Assembly: GCA_934101225.1 (NCBI GenBank)
Contig: CAKOQK010000001.1
Span: 1 to 64,000 of the forward strand
Source of the DNA: an uncultured Bacilli bacterium
GTDB taxonomy: Bacteria; Bacillota_I; Bacilli_A; RF39; UBA660
DNA: 64,000 bases
Direction of reading: 5' to 3'
The notes under the pieces are model-generated. The model was not told where the DNA came from. It searched no databases and saw only the letters and a list, made by a program, of their open reading frames with translations. A program made the translations under genes and the position numbers. Shown one piece after another: positions 8,144 to 17,826 of the stretch (positions within the stretch are counted from its first letter, which is position 1; every line of letters begins with the position of its first letter).

Positions 8144-10042
8144 TTATCTATTTTTCTTATGTTCTTCAATTTCATATGAATCACCATTACTCATATACGT
8201 ATTAAAATCATCATTTCCAAGATGTCTATATATGCTTGATGGCATTTCAATTCCCTTATTATATTTCTTAGAATTAATTAGCATTATTCCAATATTATGT
8301 ATTTTTGCTGTTTCAACGTCTTTAGCAGTAATTTGATCAACACAATATAACGCTATTCTTTTTAATTTAGGTATTCTAGAATCTATATCAGTTTGAGTTC
8401 TACCATGCTCTAATATTAATATTTCATTATATGTTCTTTTATTATAAAGTAATTCATCAGGCATCATAAGTTGTTCAACTCTATTAGTTGCATTAGATGT
8501 AAAACTAAAAGGTTTATACATTGTAAATGAATCTCTTGGAAAAACATGAACAATTTGTTCTGGATTTAAGTCACTAGAATCATATACATATGTGTCATTA
8601 TATTTTGGAGTGCCAAAAACAGATATACAACCATTTCCAACTAACGAGTAAGAGTGTCCAACTGGTAAATTATCTTCACGATTTATATTTGATTTAACAA
8701 TAGCAAAGAAAGGATTATCTTCAATATTATAAACATCAACACCATATTCATTAGATAGTTCTTCATCTTTAAATTTAACTAATTCTTCTTTAACCATTGA
8801 ATAATCTTTTATGGCTTTTCTAACTTGTTTTCTAGCAAATGACATGTCGTCATAAAAAATTTCCATCATATTATATTGTTTTAACTCATTATGTAACTCG
8901 ATTTTTTCTTGTGAAGATAACATATCTATATTTACTATTTGTTGATATAAATAAAGTCTATCTTCAGGAATATCTATATTTCCAGCATAATAAAACTCTA
9001 ATAATTCTTTTAAATCGTACATTACATTATAGTAGTTTTCTTCAAAGTGATAATCTATAATGTAATCTGACTTTTTCTCATCTAATGATTTTGTTATTAA
9101 ATTAATTACTTCATCAAATTTACCATTAAATATAAGCTCTCTAAGATTAGTATATTCATTAGGAAATATTTGGATTTGTCTAATTAAATTTCTAAAAATA
9201 TCACGATATTCATTAGAACTTGAATCTAGATTGCTTAATTTATTTATCATATTAAAAATATTTTGGTATGTTTCAGGATAATCAATATTTAAAATAAATT
9301 CTTCTTCTTTTGTTTTAGCATAATTATTTAAATTGGTTGGATCTCCACAATAATTAGCATCATTAATTAAGAATCTATACTCATAAACATTTAACTCATT
9401 CCATAATTTTTGGGCTACTTCTGTGTTTAATAAATCAGATGATAAAAAGAAGATTTCCCCACATGAACTAACAAATGAATCTCCATTTCTTTTGGCCATA
9501 TCCTCAAATGATAGGGATTTACCAGCATCTATCAAACCTTTTATTGATATATTATGTGATGTTAAATCGATATTATATTTTTCTAATATTTTTTTACCAA
9601 GTAATTTAGGGTTTCTCTTTAACATTTCATATATTAAATCATTTGGATAATCATACTTATCAATAAATTTTAATCGATAATCTTTATTAAAATAACTAAT
9701 TAACTGACCTGTTAAATTTATATCTTTATTAAGTTCTAAGCATCTATTTACTATTAAATCGTATGTTTTATTATTTAGATTTTTTAACGATGCATAGTAT
9801 TTAGAAATATCAGTACTTAAAAATAAATCTAAAAATTTTTGATTATTAAATAAAAGATCTACATAATTGGAATAATTTAAAATGTATGTAATTCTATCTT
9901 CTACGTAATTATAATCTTTTAAATAATGAACACCTTCGTCATCCAACAAGTTAAGTATTTCTCCGTTATAATCATTATCTAAAAAATCCAAAAAATCTTG
10001 CTTATTTGAATTAATTATTTCTCTTTTTGTAACACTTTCCAT
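8144..10042 (-). CDS. Large protein of unknown function
   Basis: About 632 residues from ATG 10042; the GTG nine bases upstream lies in the ribosome binding region. There is no signal peptide or membrane segment. The N-terminal 330 residues are helical, Asn/Leu/Tyr-rich and repeat-like, as in solenoid proteins. Residues about 410-635 look like a separate globular domain (GHSYSLVGNGCISVFG, QIVHVFPRDSF, YNEILILEHG, then KRIALYCVDQITAKDVETA and IGIMLINSKKY). I have the impression that similar C-terminal regions occur in large uncharacterised gut Firmicutes proteins, but I cannot name a family. It is followed after 15 nt by the radical SAM gene. Confidence 0.6.
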   Translation of the reverse strand: MESVTKREIINSNKQDFLDFLDNDYNGEILNLLDDEGVHYLKDYNYVEDRITYILNYSNYVDLLFNNQKFLDLFLSTDISKYYASLKNLNNKTYDLIVNRCLELNKDINLTGQLISYFNKDYRLKFIDKYDYPNDLIYEMLKRNPKLLGKKILEKYNIDLTSHNISIKGLIDAGKSLSFEDMAKRNGDSFVSSCGEIFFLSSDLLNTEVAQKLWNELNVYEYRFLINDANYCGDPTNLNNYAKTKEEEFILNIDYPETYQNIFNMINKLSNLDSSSNEYRDIFRNLIRQIQIFPNEYTNLRELIFNGKFDEVINLITKSLDEKKSDYIIDYHFEENYYNVMYDLKELLEFYYAGNIDIPEDRLYLYQQIVNIDMLSSQEKIELHNELKQYNMMEIFYDDMSFARKQVRKAIKDYSMVKEELVKFKDEELSNEYGVDVYNIEDNPFFAIVKSNINREDNLPVGHSYSLVGNGCISVFGTPKYNDTYVYDSSDLNPEQIVHVFPRDSFTMYKPFSFTSNATNRVEQLMMPDELLYNKRTYNEILILEHGRTQTDIDSRIPKLKRIALYCVDQITAKDVETAKIHNIGIMLINSKKYNKGIEMPSSIYRHLGNDDFNTYMSNGDSYEIEEHKKNR

Positions 10043-10105
10043 ATTTATCACTACCTTATGGTAAGTATATCATAAAATAAATGTTTGTAGCAATTTATAG
10101 AAATG

Positions 10106-10130
10106 AAAAAATCAGATTAAATATCTGATT
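10106..10130 (-). terminator. Terminator ending the secretion locus
   Basis: ATCAGAT and ATCTGAT arms (hairpin 10110-10130) followed on the minus strand by a T run. It closes the 25-kb minus-strand locus after its last TasA-like gene. Confidence 0.7.
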
Positions 10131-10134
10131 ATTA

Positions 10135-10698
10135 TTATTCATTTACTGCACTAAATCTAATTTTAGTTTCAAACTTCTTATTATTTTTATTATTATTACT
10201 ATAATAGTAAATTATATATGTATGAACACTACTTTCAGTACCAGTACTAAAAAAACCTTCACCTAAATCTATTGTGCTAACACCTTTTAAATTATTTAAA
10301 TAATATTTAGTTTTAGCATCTGCTTTTTCCGTAATTTTACCATTTCCATCGGTTTTACCACCAAGAATAAAATATATTTCGTTATCAGCATATTGATTAT
10401 AATTAACATCAAGTAATAATTTATAAGGCAAAATATCCACATCACTATTATTTGTTCCCGTAATTGAAAATGTTTTTGAACCAGCCATATTGCCTGACAT
10501 TTCGTAATCACTTGATTTAAATACAGCACTATTGCCTTGATATGTAACTACCATTTTGCCATTTGCTACATTAATAACATCCATATCTATACTTCCTGAT
10601 AAATTATCAGTCATATATGCAAAACTTGTTCCAATAGTTACAACTACAATTATAGCAACTATCATTACCCCTAATAAAGTTTTATTTGTTTTTGTCAT
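10135..10698 (-). CDS. SipW-type (TasA/camelysin-like) secreted protein
   Basis: A protein of 187 residues from ATG 10698, which sits 6-7 nt after AAAGGAG; the upstream ATG is too close. It starts MTKTNKTLLGVMIVAIIVVVT and then GTSFAYMTDNLSG, the typical SipW-dependent signal region of TasA/camelysin proteins. The body is beta-rich, with GKMVVTYQG and KTFSITGTNNSDVDILPYKL. Members form surface fibres or metalloprotease-like camelysins; this one is most simply a secreted fibre or surface subunit. It is the last gene of the secretion locus and is paralogous to the next gene upstream. No SipW peptidase is in the window. Confidence 0.7.
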   Translation of the reverse strand: MTKTNKTLLGVMIVAIIVVVTIGTSFAYMTDNLSGSIDMDVINVANGKMVVTYQGNSAVFKSSDYEMSGNMAGSKTFSITGTNNSDVDILPYKLLLDVNYNQYADNEIYFILGGKTDGNGKITEKADAKTKYYLNNLKGVSTIDLGEGFFSTGTESSVHTYIIYYYSNNNKNNKKFETKIRFSAVNE

Positions 10699-10713
10699 AT
10701 TCATTCTCCTTTA

Positions 10714-11301
10714 TTAAATAATTAAACCTAAATAAGCTTTAAAATTACAATTTACATTTTGCTCTTTATTCGTTTCAATAAAAAACATATATAACGTGTA
10801 TTCATGATTTATTTGATCACCACTTTTGGTAAAATATCCAGTACCTAAGTTAATTGTCAAATTAGTTCCCTTATTTATTTTACTAATACTATTTGATGAA
10901 AATGCAGTTTTAGCATTAGTAACTAGTGAACCATTATTATTATTTTTACCTACCAATATATAACCTATATCATTATTGTCAAATTCGTTAGTTTTCACAA
11001 CTAAATTTAATTTATATTCCATTTTTAAATCTGTTGTATTTGTTCCACTTATCACAAAACTCTTATTTAAAATAGCATCATTTACTGAAGTAGTTGGTCC
11101 AGGTATAACATTACTAAACACTATATTTGGATTTTTATCAGTAAAATTTATAATCATTTTACCACTAGTCAAATCAATATTAGAAGTTGAGTTTCCATTT
11201 ATAAACATTGGTGAAAAATATGAATAAGTTATACCAAAAGTAACAAGAACCATTAGTGCAACTAAACTTATACAAATCATTATAAAATTAGATTTACTCA
11301 C
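10714..11301 (-). CDS. SipW-type (TasA/camelysin-like) secreted protein, paralogue
   Basis: I place the start at GTG 11301 because GAAGGTGAT ends 6 nt upstream; ATG 11307 is only 3 nt from it. The N-terminus has a long hydrophobic segment (FIMICISLVALMVLVTFGI) followed by TYSYFSPMFINGNS, and then GKMIINFTDKNPN, KSFVISGTNTTDLKMEYKL and INLGTGYF. These elements match the downstream paralogue in order. Expected to be secreted and processed by a SipW-type peptidase. It is immediately downstream of the VirD4-like gene, which links these fibre-like proteins to the secretion locus. Confidence 0.65.
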   Translation of the reverse strand: MSKSNFIMICISLVALMVLVTFGITYSYFSPMFINGNSTSNIDLTSGKMIINFTDKNPNIVFSNVIPGPTTSVNDAILNKSFVISGTNTTDLKMEYKLNLVVKTNEFDNNDIGYILVGKNNNNGSLVTNAKTAFSSNSISKINKGTNLTINLGTGYFTKSGDQINHEYTLYMFFIETNKEQNVNCNFKAYLGLII

Positions 11302-11362
11302 AAGCATATCACCTTCTATATTAATATTACTAAAAATTAAATTAAACTTCAATTAATTTTTA

Positions 11363-13609
11363 TTATTCATTAAAGAAATCATCAAAATATTCATCATCAT
11401 TATCGTTACCAACAACAACACTATCTTTATCAACTACTACTTTTGGTTCTTCTTTAGTATTACTATTATTATCCTTTTTAAAGAAATCATCAAATTTTTC
11501 TACCATTGTAGTATCTAACTTATCATAATCTGTAAGTTTATTATTTTCCAAATTATTTTGTTTAGCTTTTTCTTCTTGTTCTTCTTTTTCAAGTTCAGCT
11601 ATTTTAGCATCAATCTTTTTAACTAAACTATCAATATCCATACCACCATCAAACATACCTGAATTATTATCTGGTTTTCTCATTTGATTTTGTAATTCAT
11701 TTAAATCTAAGACATCAGTCTTATCTAAATTTGGATTTACTGATTTATTCGAACCAAAAGGACTATTAAACCCTCCAAAAGGATTATTATTATTTGGTTT
11801 ATTTAATCCTTCAAATATATTTCCTAAAGGAGTACCAGAGTTAAACCCATTTTGATTCGGCATTCCACTCATATTTTCCATATTACCAAATAACTTTTTC
11901 TTTTTTTCTTCTCTTATAAATTCTCTAAAATCAAAAATCGATACTTCTCTTGATGTTCTTTCAATAAATTTAGATTCTTCATCACTATGTCCCCAATTAA
12001 TTTGATAACTAGGTGTTAATTTAGTTTTAAATGGATTCATTCTTTGTCTTAAAATAACAACTTGGAATTTTTTTAATTTTTGTAAATCACTTGAAGTTAA
12101 TAATGGACGAGAAGCTGTTTTTTCTTTCTCTTTAGATTTTGCCTCTCCACACAATTTACTTATTTCTTCCAAGTCAGCTAAGTCACTACTATTAATAAAG
12201 ATTTTATTACCACAGTTACCCTTAATAGTATCTGCTTGCTCTTTACCATATACATCATTTAACTGAGAAAATCCTTGAATAATAAATGTAAATCTTATAT
12301 TTCTTGAACGGGCTGCAGAAACCATAGCAGTTACATCTTTTAGTGGTGGCATATTAGCAAACTCATCTAAAATAAAATTTGTTCTAATTGGAAGCTTTCC
12401 TTTTGGAGATTTATGAGCAACATCTACTAAAACTTCATAAGCTTGTTTTAAGAAAATAGTTGCAAGTGGATGATATGTTGTTTTTTCATCATGAATTACA
12501 ACAAATAACGCTGTTTTTTCTAGTCCAATACTACGCATATCAAAATCACTATAAGAAAGCATTTCACTTAAATTCTTTTGAGTTGTAAATTTTTCCATCT
12601 TTTCACTAAATACTGATAAAACACTAGTTCTTGTTTCAGTTGGACCCGTAATTGTTGACTTAGCAAAGTTATAAGCAGTTGAGTCTTTACCTTTTAAATC
12701 AAAGTAAGCAGTAGCATAATTACTAGGAGCAAAACTTTCCTCTCCAACAGCTGCCATATAGTTAATTGAATTTATATTAATATATTTTTCTTCAGCATCT
12801 TGAAATAATCCAAGAGCAAGTCCATTAAAATATCCCATACTAGCATTTCCCCAGAAAGGATCACTTGCTTTTGGATCATTAACCATATTAAATGATACGT
12901 CTTTTAAAAGTTCAATTGCTTTATCTTCATTACCTTGTTTATATAAGTCATATGGAATTGCTAAAGGATTCCAAGCATTTCCCATTTGAGGATCTCTAAA
13001 ATTTAGAGTAATAATATTATAACCTTTACTTCTTAAAAAGTTAGCATGATCTCTATAAAGTTCACCCTTTGGATCAGTTATAATCATTGATTCACCCTTA
13101 CGTCCTAAACTTTCGATCATAGGCTCAACAACACACTGACTCTTACCATTACCAGTAGAACCAATAACTAAACTATGAAAAGAACCATCATCAACCCACA
13201 TATCTTTTCCATCATTTACAAGTGGTACCCCTGCCCCATCAGCTTCTAAATTACTAATTACTACTTTTTTTACATCATCAGCATTTTTCATTTCTTTCTC
13301 AGTAGCAAATCTAGTATATCCTTTTTCATCTTCTTTATCACCAATTTTAAGCCCTATACCAGAACCTTTTTCATGTTCAAAAATATATGAAGAAACACTA
13401 AAAAATATCGCAATTAATACTGCAAAAAATACTAATAGTGTTGGCAACAAATATGGGGGAAAAAAACCTGCAAAAAAATTTACACCATATAATTTACCTT
13501 CATTAAGTAAAGATGATAAATTAAGTACTGCTAGTGAACATAAAATGAGTAAAAATATGCTATAAATAATAAACATTAATAAATCTTTTGATGATACTCT
13601 AAACTTCAC
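11363..13609 (-). CDS. VirD4/TraG-type coupling ATPase
   Basis: A 748-residue type IV coupling protein. Two N-terminal membrane spans (about 10-30 and 47-70) precede Walker A GSTGNGKSQC (about residue 151), ITDPKGELYRDHA, and Walker B ILDEFANMPPL (about 415), with the family signature SAARSRNIRFTFIIQG. The ATPase core is close to TraG/VirD4 of Gram-positive conjugation systems, where it recruits substrates to the channel. The last 180 residues are an unusual Asn/Gly/Pro-rich and acidic tail (GGMDIDSLVKKID and repeats of DDFF) that could bind substrates. The start codon is GTG behind GAGGGAG. No relaxase gene is nearby, so the substrate is probably not a plasmid-type relaxosome. Confidence 0.9.
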   Translation of the reverse strand: MKFRVSSKDLLMFIIYSIFLLILCSLAVLNLSSLLNEGKLYGVNFFAGFFPPYLLPTLLVFFAVLIAIFFSVSSYIFEHEKGSGIGLKIGDKEDEKGYTRFATEKEMKNADDVKKVVISNLEADGAGVPLVNDGKDMWVDDGSFHSLVIGSTGNGKSQCVVEPMIESLGRKGESMIITDPKGELYRDHANFLRSKGYNIITLNFRDPQMGNAWNPLAIPYDLYKQGNEDKAIELLKDVSFNMVNDPKASDPFWGNASMGYFNGLALGLFQDAEEKYININSINYMAAVGEESFAPSNYATAYFDLKGKDSTAYNFAKSTITGPTETRTSVLSVFSEKMEKFTTQKNLSEMLSYSDFDMRSIGLEKTALFVVIHDEKTTYHPLATIFLKQAYEVLVDVAHKSPKGKLPIRTNFILDEFANMPPLKDVTAMVSAARSRNIRFTFIIQGFSQLNDVYGKEQADTIKGNCGNKIFINSSDLADLEEISKLCGEAKSKEKEKTASRPLLTSSDLQKLKKFQVVILRQRMNPFKTKLTPSYQINWGHSDEESKFIERTSREVSIFDFREFIREEKKKKLFGNMENMSGMPNQNGFNSGTPLGNIFEGLNKPNNNNPFGGFNSPFGSNKSVNPNLDKTDVLDLNELQNQMRKPDNNSGMFDGGMDIDSLVKKIDAKIAELEKEEQEEKAKQNNLENNKLTDYDKLDTTMVEKFDDFFKKDNNSNTKEEPKVVVDKDSVVVGNDNDDEYFDDFFNE

Positions 13610-13659
13610 ATTAACTCCCTCTCTTCTTCTTTAAATTATACACCATAATTATTTTTAAT

Positions 13660-14802
13660 TCAATTATTACAATTACTTGAATAATACAAATTCATATTGT
13701 AAACATCATATGTATCAAAAGCATTAGATGAAAATTTTTTATAAGCTAATCCACCGCCATTTACATAAGCAGCTGTTACTGAAGAACCAGTATTTTGAAG
13801 TACCATATATATCTTAGAACCATATATAATTATATCTCCTGGATTACTATATTCAATATCAATTTTTTCACCAAGATTTTTATAATCACTTATCTTATTA
13901 GCAACTTTTTTTACATTGCCAGCATTTAATGCCCAATTAATTAATGTTTCATCATAAAATCCATGAATGCCACCACTAGAATCTTTTCCCCAATCTGGAT
14001 TAACAATTAAACTATCATCATTTGTTCCACCGTAAGGAATTCTAAAATTATAACCATTTAATTCATCAATTAAAGTCACCACTTTACTAGCAATTCCAGT
14101 TCCTGTACAATTTTCACCAGAACTATTAATTTTTTCCGTTAAACTATTAATTCCATCTTCTCCAATTATTGTTACTAAACTATTATTTATTGTAGTAATA
14201 GTATCATCATGAGAATAATCAACACCACTATCTACAGAATCGCTAGAGCCAAAATTCCAATTTAAAATATTTAAAAAATTGCTCATAGCAGAATCTAGGA
14301 AAAGAATAATAAAAATAAAAATAAATAATATAAATACTACCCCACCAATACCTAAATAAATTTTTATTTTTAATAAATTTAATTTTCCTTTACCATTTCC
14401 CAAAAAACTTATTAAATTTTTACTATTTGATTTCCCATTATTAAGAAAACCACTTAAAATATTCTTAGTTTTATTATTACTTTTTTCATTATTTTTTTGA
14501 ATAATACTTTGATTTTTATCATCTAATGATGAAGGATTACTTTTTTGTTCATCATTTTGTTGATTATTATAGTTATTTGTATTAACATTAGGAATTACTT
14601 TTTTACTTAGATAATTATTTTTTAATTTATTCATAGAACCATTATTTTTTTGAATTTGTTTAGTCAAATCAATTTTTTTTCTATAATAACTTTGATAGTT
14701 TGGTACATTTTTTCTTAAAGTTGTTTTTTGGGCATTAGTGTTAGTAACAATACTATCATCTAATTCTTCAACATTATCTAAAAGTTCATAGTCATCATTC
14801 AT
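13660..14802 (-). CDS. Bitopic protein with degenerate NlpC/P60-like domain
   Basis: A 380-residue protein. Residues 1-145 are cytoplasmic, Asn/Lys/Gln-rich and low complexity. A membrane span lies at about 147-172. The extracellular part resembles an NlpC/P60 or CHAP-type wall peptidase (GYNFRIPYGGTNDD, GIHGFYDETLINWALNAG, NPGDIIIYGSK). At the active sites the family has Asp-Cys-Ser-Gly and Ser-His-Val. Here the Cys position reads within YDET and the His position is Lys in GSKIYMV, so the enzyme appears inactive. It probably keeps a structural, wall-binding role in the channel, where CwlT/VirB1-type hydrolases normally sit. Its TGA stop codon is at 13660-13662. Confidence 0.55.
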   Translation of the reverse strand: MNDDYELLDNVEELDDSIVTNTNAQKTTLRKNVPNYQSYYRKKIDLTKQIQKNNGSMNKLKNNYLSKKVIPNVNTNNYNNQQNDEQKSNPSSLDDKNQSIIQKNNEKSNNKTKNILSGFLNNGKSNSKNLISFLGNGKGKLNLLKIKIYLGIGGVVFILFIFIFIILFLDSAMSNFLNILNWNFGSSDSVDSGVDYSHDDTITTINNSLVTIIGEDGINSLTEKINSSGENCTGTGIASKVVTLIDELNGYNFRIPYGGTNDDSLIVNPDWGKDSSGGIHGFYDETLINWALNAGNVKKVANKISDYKNLGEKIDIEYSNPGDIIIYGSKIYMVLQNTGSSVTAAYVNGGGLAYKKFSSNAFDTYDVYNMNLYYSSNCNN

Positions 14803-14816
14803 GTATTAAACTCCTT

Positions 14817-15287
14817 CTAATTAATTCTTATTAAATAATTATTAATACTATTTTCTATAAAAACAAATTTATTTTCATCTTCATCTATTACATAAATTGC
14901 TCTTTTTCCATCAATCACGCCTGATGAATAACTTTTGACCCTGGCATTTAAAAATTTAATTGTTTTAATTCTTGATACCATGTGATTAAATTCTTCATAA
15001 GTTAAATATTTTTCTTTAGTTGTCTCATCTAATTTATTATATATATCTTGTGGATTGTATATAATATTTGATACTGTATCTGCTAAATACTTATTTGCAA
15101 CTTCTTCAATAGAAACATAAATTCTTTGAACTTCATTAACTTTATAATCATGAAAATATTCATTGAATTCATTATATGTATTACTTTTATTTTTGACTTT
15201 TTTATACAATAAACCAAATAGCAATGTTCCAATAATAACTATTATACTAATTATTATGACAAAACTATTATTGTTTTTATTTTCCAT
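14817..15287 (-). CDS. Bitopic membrane protein of the secretion locus
   Basis: 156 residues with one membrane span (about 8-28) and an extracytoplasmic domain of about 125 residues. Helical segments (VNEVQRIYVSIEEVANKYLADT) are followed by beta strands (FLNARVKSYSSGVIDGKRAIYVIDEDENKF, given here by its start and end). Size, topology and position between VirD4- and VirB4-like genes fit a VirB8/TcpC-like NTF2-fold scaffold, but no motif proves it. It overlaps the preceding paralogue-like gene by 11 nt. A ribosome binding site GGAGTAATAA is present. Confidence 0.45.
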   Translation of the reverse strand: MENKNNNSFVIIISIIVIIGTLLFGLLYKKVKNKSNTYNEFNEYFHDYKVNEVQRIYVSIEEVANKYLADTVSNIIYNPQDIYNKLDETTKEKYLTYEEFNHMVSRIKTIKFLNARVKSYSSGVIDGKRAIYVIDEDENKFVFIENSINNYLIRIN

Positions 15288-15759
15288 TTATTACTCCATC
15301 ATATATATTTTTATCAATAGGTGTAATTGTAAATAATTTAGAATCATGACTTAATTTAATTAATAAATAATTCTCATCTAATTTATTTAATCCATTTTTT
15401 AATTCTTCATATATAATTCCTTTTAAATAATAATTATTTTCAAAGTTATACATCTCATTTATTTTAATACTAATATTTTTATTTAAGTATATATTATTAA
15501 TTTGATTACTACTTTTATAGTCTTCATCTAATAGTTTATTTATATTATCTATATCATTTACTGAAAGATAATTAAAATATTTATTAGCACAATTCTCTAT
15601 AGTATAAAAATCATTATAATCTATTACTAAGGAATAAATTTCTTTATTTTCTATAGAATTATTTACCTTTTCATTTTCCTGTTTAGTAAGTATCAATATT
15701 AGAATAAATAAGCAAACTATAAAAATGATTAACAATACAAAATTATATTTATTTTTCAT
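15277..15759 (-). CDS. Bitopic membrane protein of the secretion locus
   Basis: 160 residues; membrane span at about 7-26, then an extracytoplasmic domain. Its plan resembles the next gene: a helix with TIENCANKYFNYLSVND (compare SIEEVANKYLADT in the neighbour), then strands including FENNYYLKGIIYEEL. The pair probably arose by duplication and may form a VirB8-like heteromer in the channel. The ribosome binding site is AGAGGTGTAAT. Function is inferred from location and topology only. Confidence 0.45.
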   Translation of the reverse strand: MKNKYNFVLLIIFIVCLFILILILTKQENEKVNNSIENKEIYSLVIDYNDFYTIENCANKYFNYLSVNDIDNINKLLDEDYKSSNQINNIYLNKNISIKINEMYNFENNYYLKGIIYEELKNGLNKLDENYLLIKLSHDSKLFTITPIDKNIYDGVINGK

Positions 15760-15768
15760 ATTACACCT

Positions 15769-17805
15769 CTACTTACATCCACTTGCAACATATGTATAAT
15801 ATGCATTTGCATTATTTGCTCTTGTAGTATCACATTGAGTATGATTACTTGGATTTTCAAAACTATGGCAAAAAGTTGCTCCAATACTACTTGCACTTTC
15901 ATTACCTGACATTATTGAATTATATAAGCTACTATAACCTGTTTGCAATTCTTGAAATAAAAAACTAACTTGATTTCCCATGTCTCCAATAGAAACACTA
16001 TTTGATTTTGCCCTACCAAGCAAACCTTGCTTTCTAGTCTTAAATGTCCACTGGCATATTCCATATCCTGCGGAATCATTAATGAAATTATTATAAGAAC
16101 CATTATCAACTGCTGTGGTATAACTTTCATCTGTGTATCCAAGCATTGACTCATAATCATTTTGTAAATTTATTGGATTAAATCCACTTTCAGCAGCAAT
16201 ATTAGTCATTATTCCAGCAATTCCATTATCTGATGCACCGCTTTCCTTTAAGGTTAAACAAATAGTTTGTTGATTACTACCTCCCAAAACAGTTCCTACA
16301 CTATTTGTTTTTGGTCTTGGATTTTGCATACTTATATAAGTATTTGGGTTCACCCTTGCACCACTAGAAACTTTTAATTCAAAATGAAGTGCTTTTTCAC
16401 TAGTATCACCGGTATTTCCCATTATTCCTATTATCTCTCCTTGAGATACACTTTGTCCCTCCGCAACCGATACACTTTCTAAATAACTATAAATGCTTGA
16501 AGTACCATCAGAATGAGATATCACAACCATATTACCATAACCAGAATTACAAGTTCGATCACCAGGTGAACATGTATTAACTATTTTAGATATTATTCCA
16601 GTTTTAATAGCAATAATATTAACATTATCTTCAAATGAGCCAATGTCTATTCCTTCATTTGAGCCAGGATTATAATCCTTTAAAATATAAGAACTAACTG
16701 GATCACCTTTTGCAAAATATTTATCATTTTCATTTGTTACTTCAGCACTACCAATCGGATAGTAATACATATTATTAATACTACTAAAGTAAGACACAGT
16801 TTCCGGATGTTCATTATAAAATAAATCAAGACATTCTTTAATTTCTAATATAATTTCTTTTCTTTCAGCAATTATTTTTTCATGATATTCATTATATAAA
16901 TTTTCATCATATTCCATCGCATTTTCCAAATCAATAATAGTTTCATAATCAGTTTTTTCAATAATATGATCAAATCTATCTTGAAAATGTGGTTTATTAT
17001 CAAAATACTGACTGTCTTCTAAAAATTGCCAATATGCTTCCTCACTAACTGTTTTTTTACTTGCAACTGTATATATACCACCTTGATCTAAACATTCTTG
17101 ATGTTTTTTACTTCTTGTTATTCCAAAAAAATTTGTTAGACCAGAATTTACTAATAATTGTTCTCCAAAGTTAACCATATTAGTTGAAATCACTACATTA
17201 CAGGTAAAACTACCATCATCATTTTTAGTTAAAGAGCCTTGATTACAATAAGGCGTGCTAGTTCCATCTTTAGTCTCATATGAGGGACTTGAAGTAGTAG
17301 AACACGTAGCTTCATATCCAACCATGGCTTTTATTAATAATTTAATAGAATTAGATTCTTTTGTAAGAGTCGTTGCATCACTCTTATCATCTACATCAAT
17401 ATCATCATCCTCATTGTCAAAATCAAATGATATTTTACTAAACCAATTTTTATAAAATCTATTATCATCTCTAAAAGCATCAGGATTAAGCCCATAATAT
17501 AACGTACTAACAATTATTTCATCTTTTATATATAATCCACTTCTTTCGTATTTAGTAAGCATTTTATATAATTTATTAAAAAATTTCTTTTGTGATTTTA
17601 ATACTTGTTCAGTACATTTATCACTATCCTCATCATTTTCACAGGTGCTAGACCAATAATCCTGATATTGTTCTTTAAAATCTTCCCATTTAAAGGTAGC
17701 ATAATTATATCCATCAGCCTCACCTTTTTGACTAAACATCAAAAAAAGTGATATGCATAATATCATTTTCAATAAAAATTTAAAATGTTTATTTATCACT
17801 TTCAT
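15769..17805 (-). CDS. Secreted wall protein: degenerate M23 domain plus lysozyme-like domain
   Basis: 678 residues with a signal peptide (about 8-30). A Cys-containing, acidic N-terminal region of unknown fold extends to about 360. A LytM/M23-like domain follows at about 365-490 (GNMVVISHSDGTSSIYSYLE, QGEIIGIMGNTGD, KALHFELK). The first zinc His is Asn (NEGIDIGS instead of HxGxD), the catalytic His of HxH is Ala (ALHFE), and the AHL His is Tyr (SYLE), so M23 activity looks lost. The C-terminus (about 510-678) is a phage-tail-lysozyme-like glycosidase with Glu in NIAAESGFNP and GYGICQWTFKTRKQGLL, apparently intact. It is probably the VirB1-like lytic component that opens the wall for the secretion machine. 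Confidence 0.75.
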   Translation of the reverse strand: MKVINKHFKFLLKMILCISLFLMFSQKGEADGYNYATFKWEDFKEQYQDYWSSTCENDEDSDKCTEQVLKSQKKFFNKLYKMLTKYERSGLYIKDEIIVSTLYYGLNPDAFRDDNRFYKNWFSKISFDFDNEDDDIDVDDKSDATTLTKESNSIKLLIKAMVGYEATCSTTSSPSYETKDGTSTPYCNQGSLTKNDDGSFTCNVVISTNMVNFGEQLLVNSGLTNFFGITRSKKHQECLDQGGIYTVASKKTVSEEAYWQFLEDSQYFDNKPHFQDRFDHIIEKTDYETIIDLENAMEYDENLYNEYHEKIIAERKEIILEIKECLDLFYNEHPETVSYFSSINNMYYYPIGSAEVTNENDKYFAKGDPVSSYILKDYNPGSNEGIDIGSFEDNVNIIAIKTGIISKIVNTCSPGDRTCNSGYGNMVVISHSDGTSSIYSYLESVSVAEGQSVSQGEIIGIMGNTGDTSEKALHFELKVSSGARVNPNTYISMQNPRPKTNSVGTVLGGSNQQTICLTLKESGASDNGIAGIMTNIAAESGFNPINLQNDYESMLGYTDESYTTAVDNGSYNNFINDSAGYGICQWTFKTRKQGLLGRAKSNSVSIGDMGNQVSFLFQELQTGYSSLYNSIMSGNESASSIGATFCHSFENPSNHTQCDTTRANNANAYYTYVASGCK

Positions 17806-17826
17806 TAAATTTTACACCTTCTTTAA

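Noticed and set aside
10296..10529. Open frame on the minus strand within a TasA-like gene
   Set aside because: It is an alternative-frame shadow of the TasA-like gene and lacks supporting signals.
13660..13662. Mycoplasma code with TGA as Trp
   Set aside because: TGG is used for Trp throughout, long conserved genes contain no internal TGA, and TGA ends the NlpC/P60-like gene.
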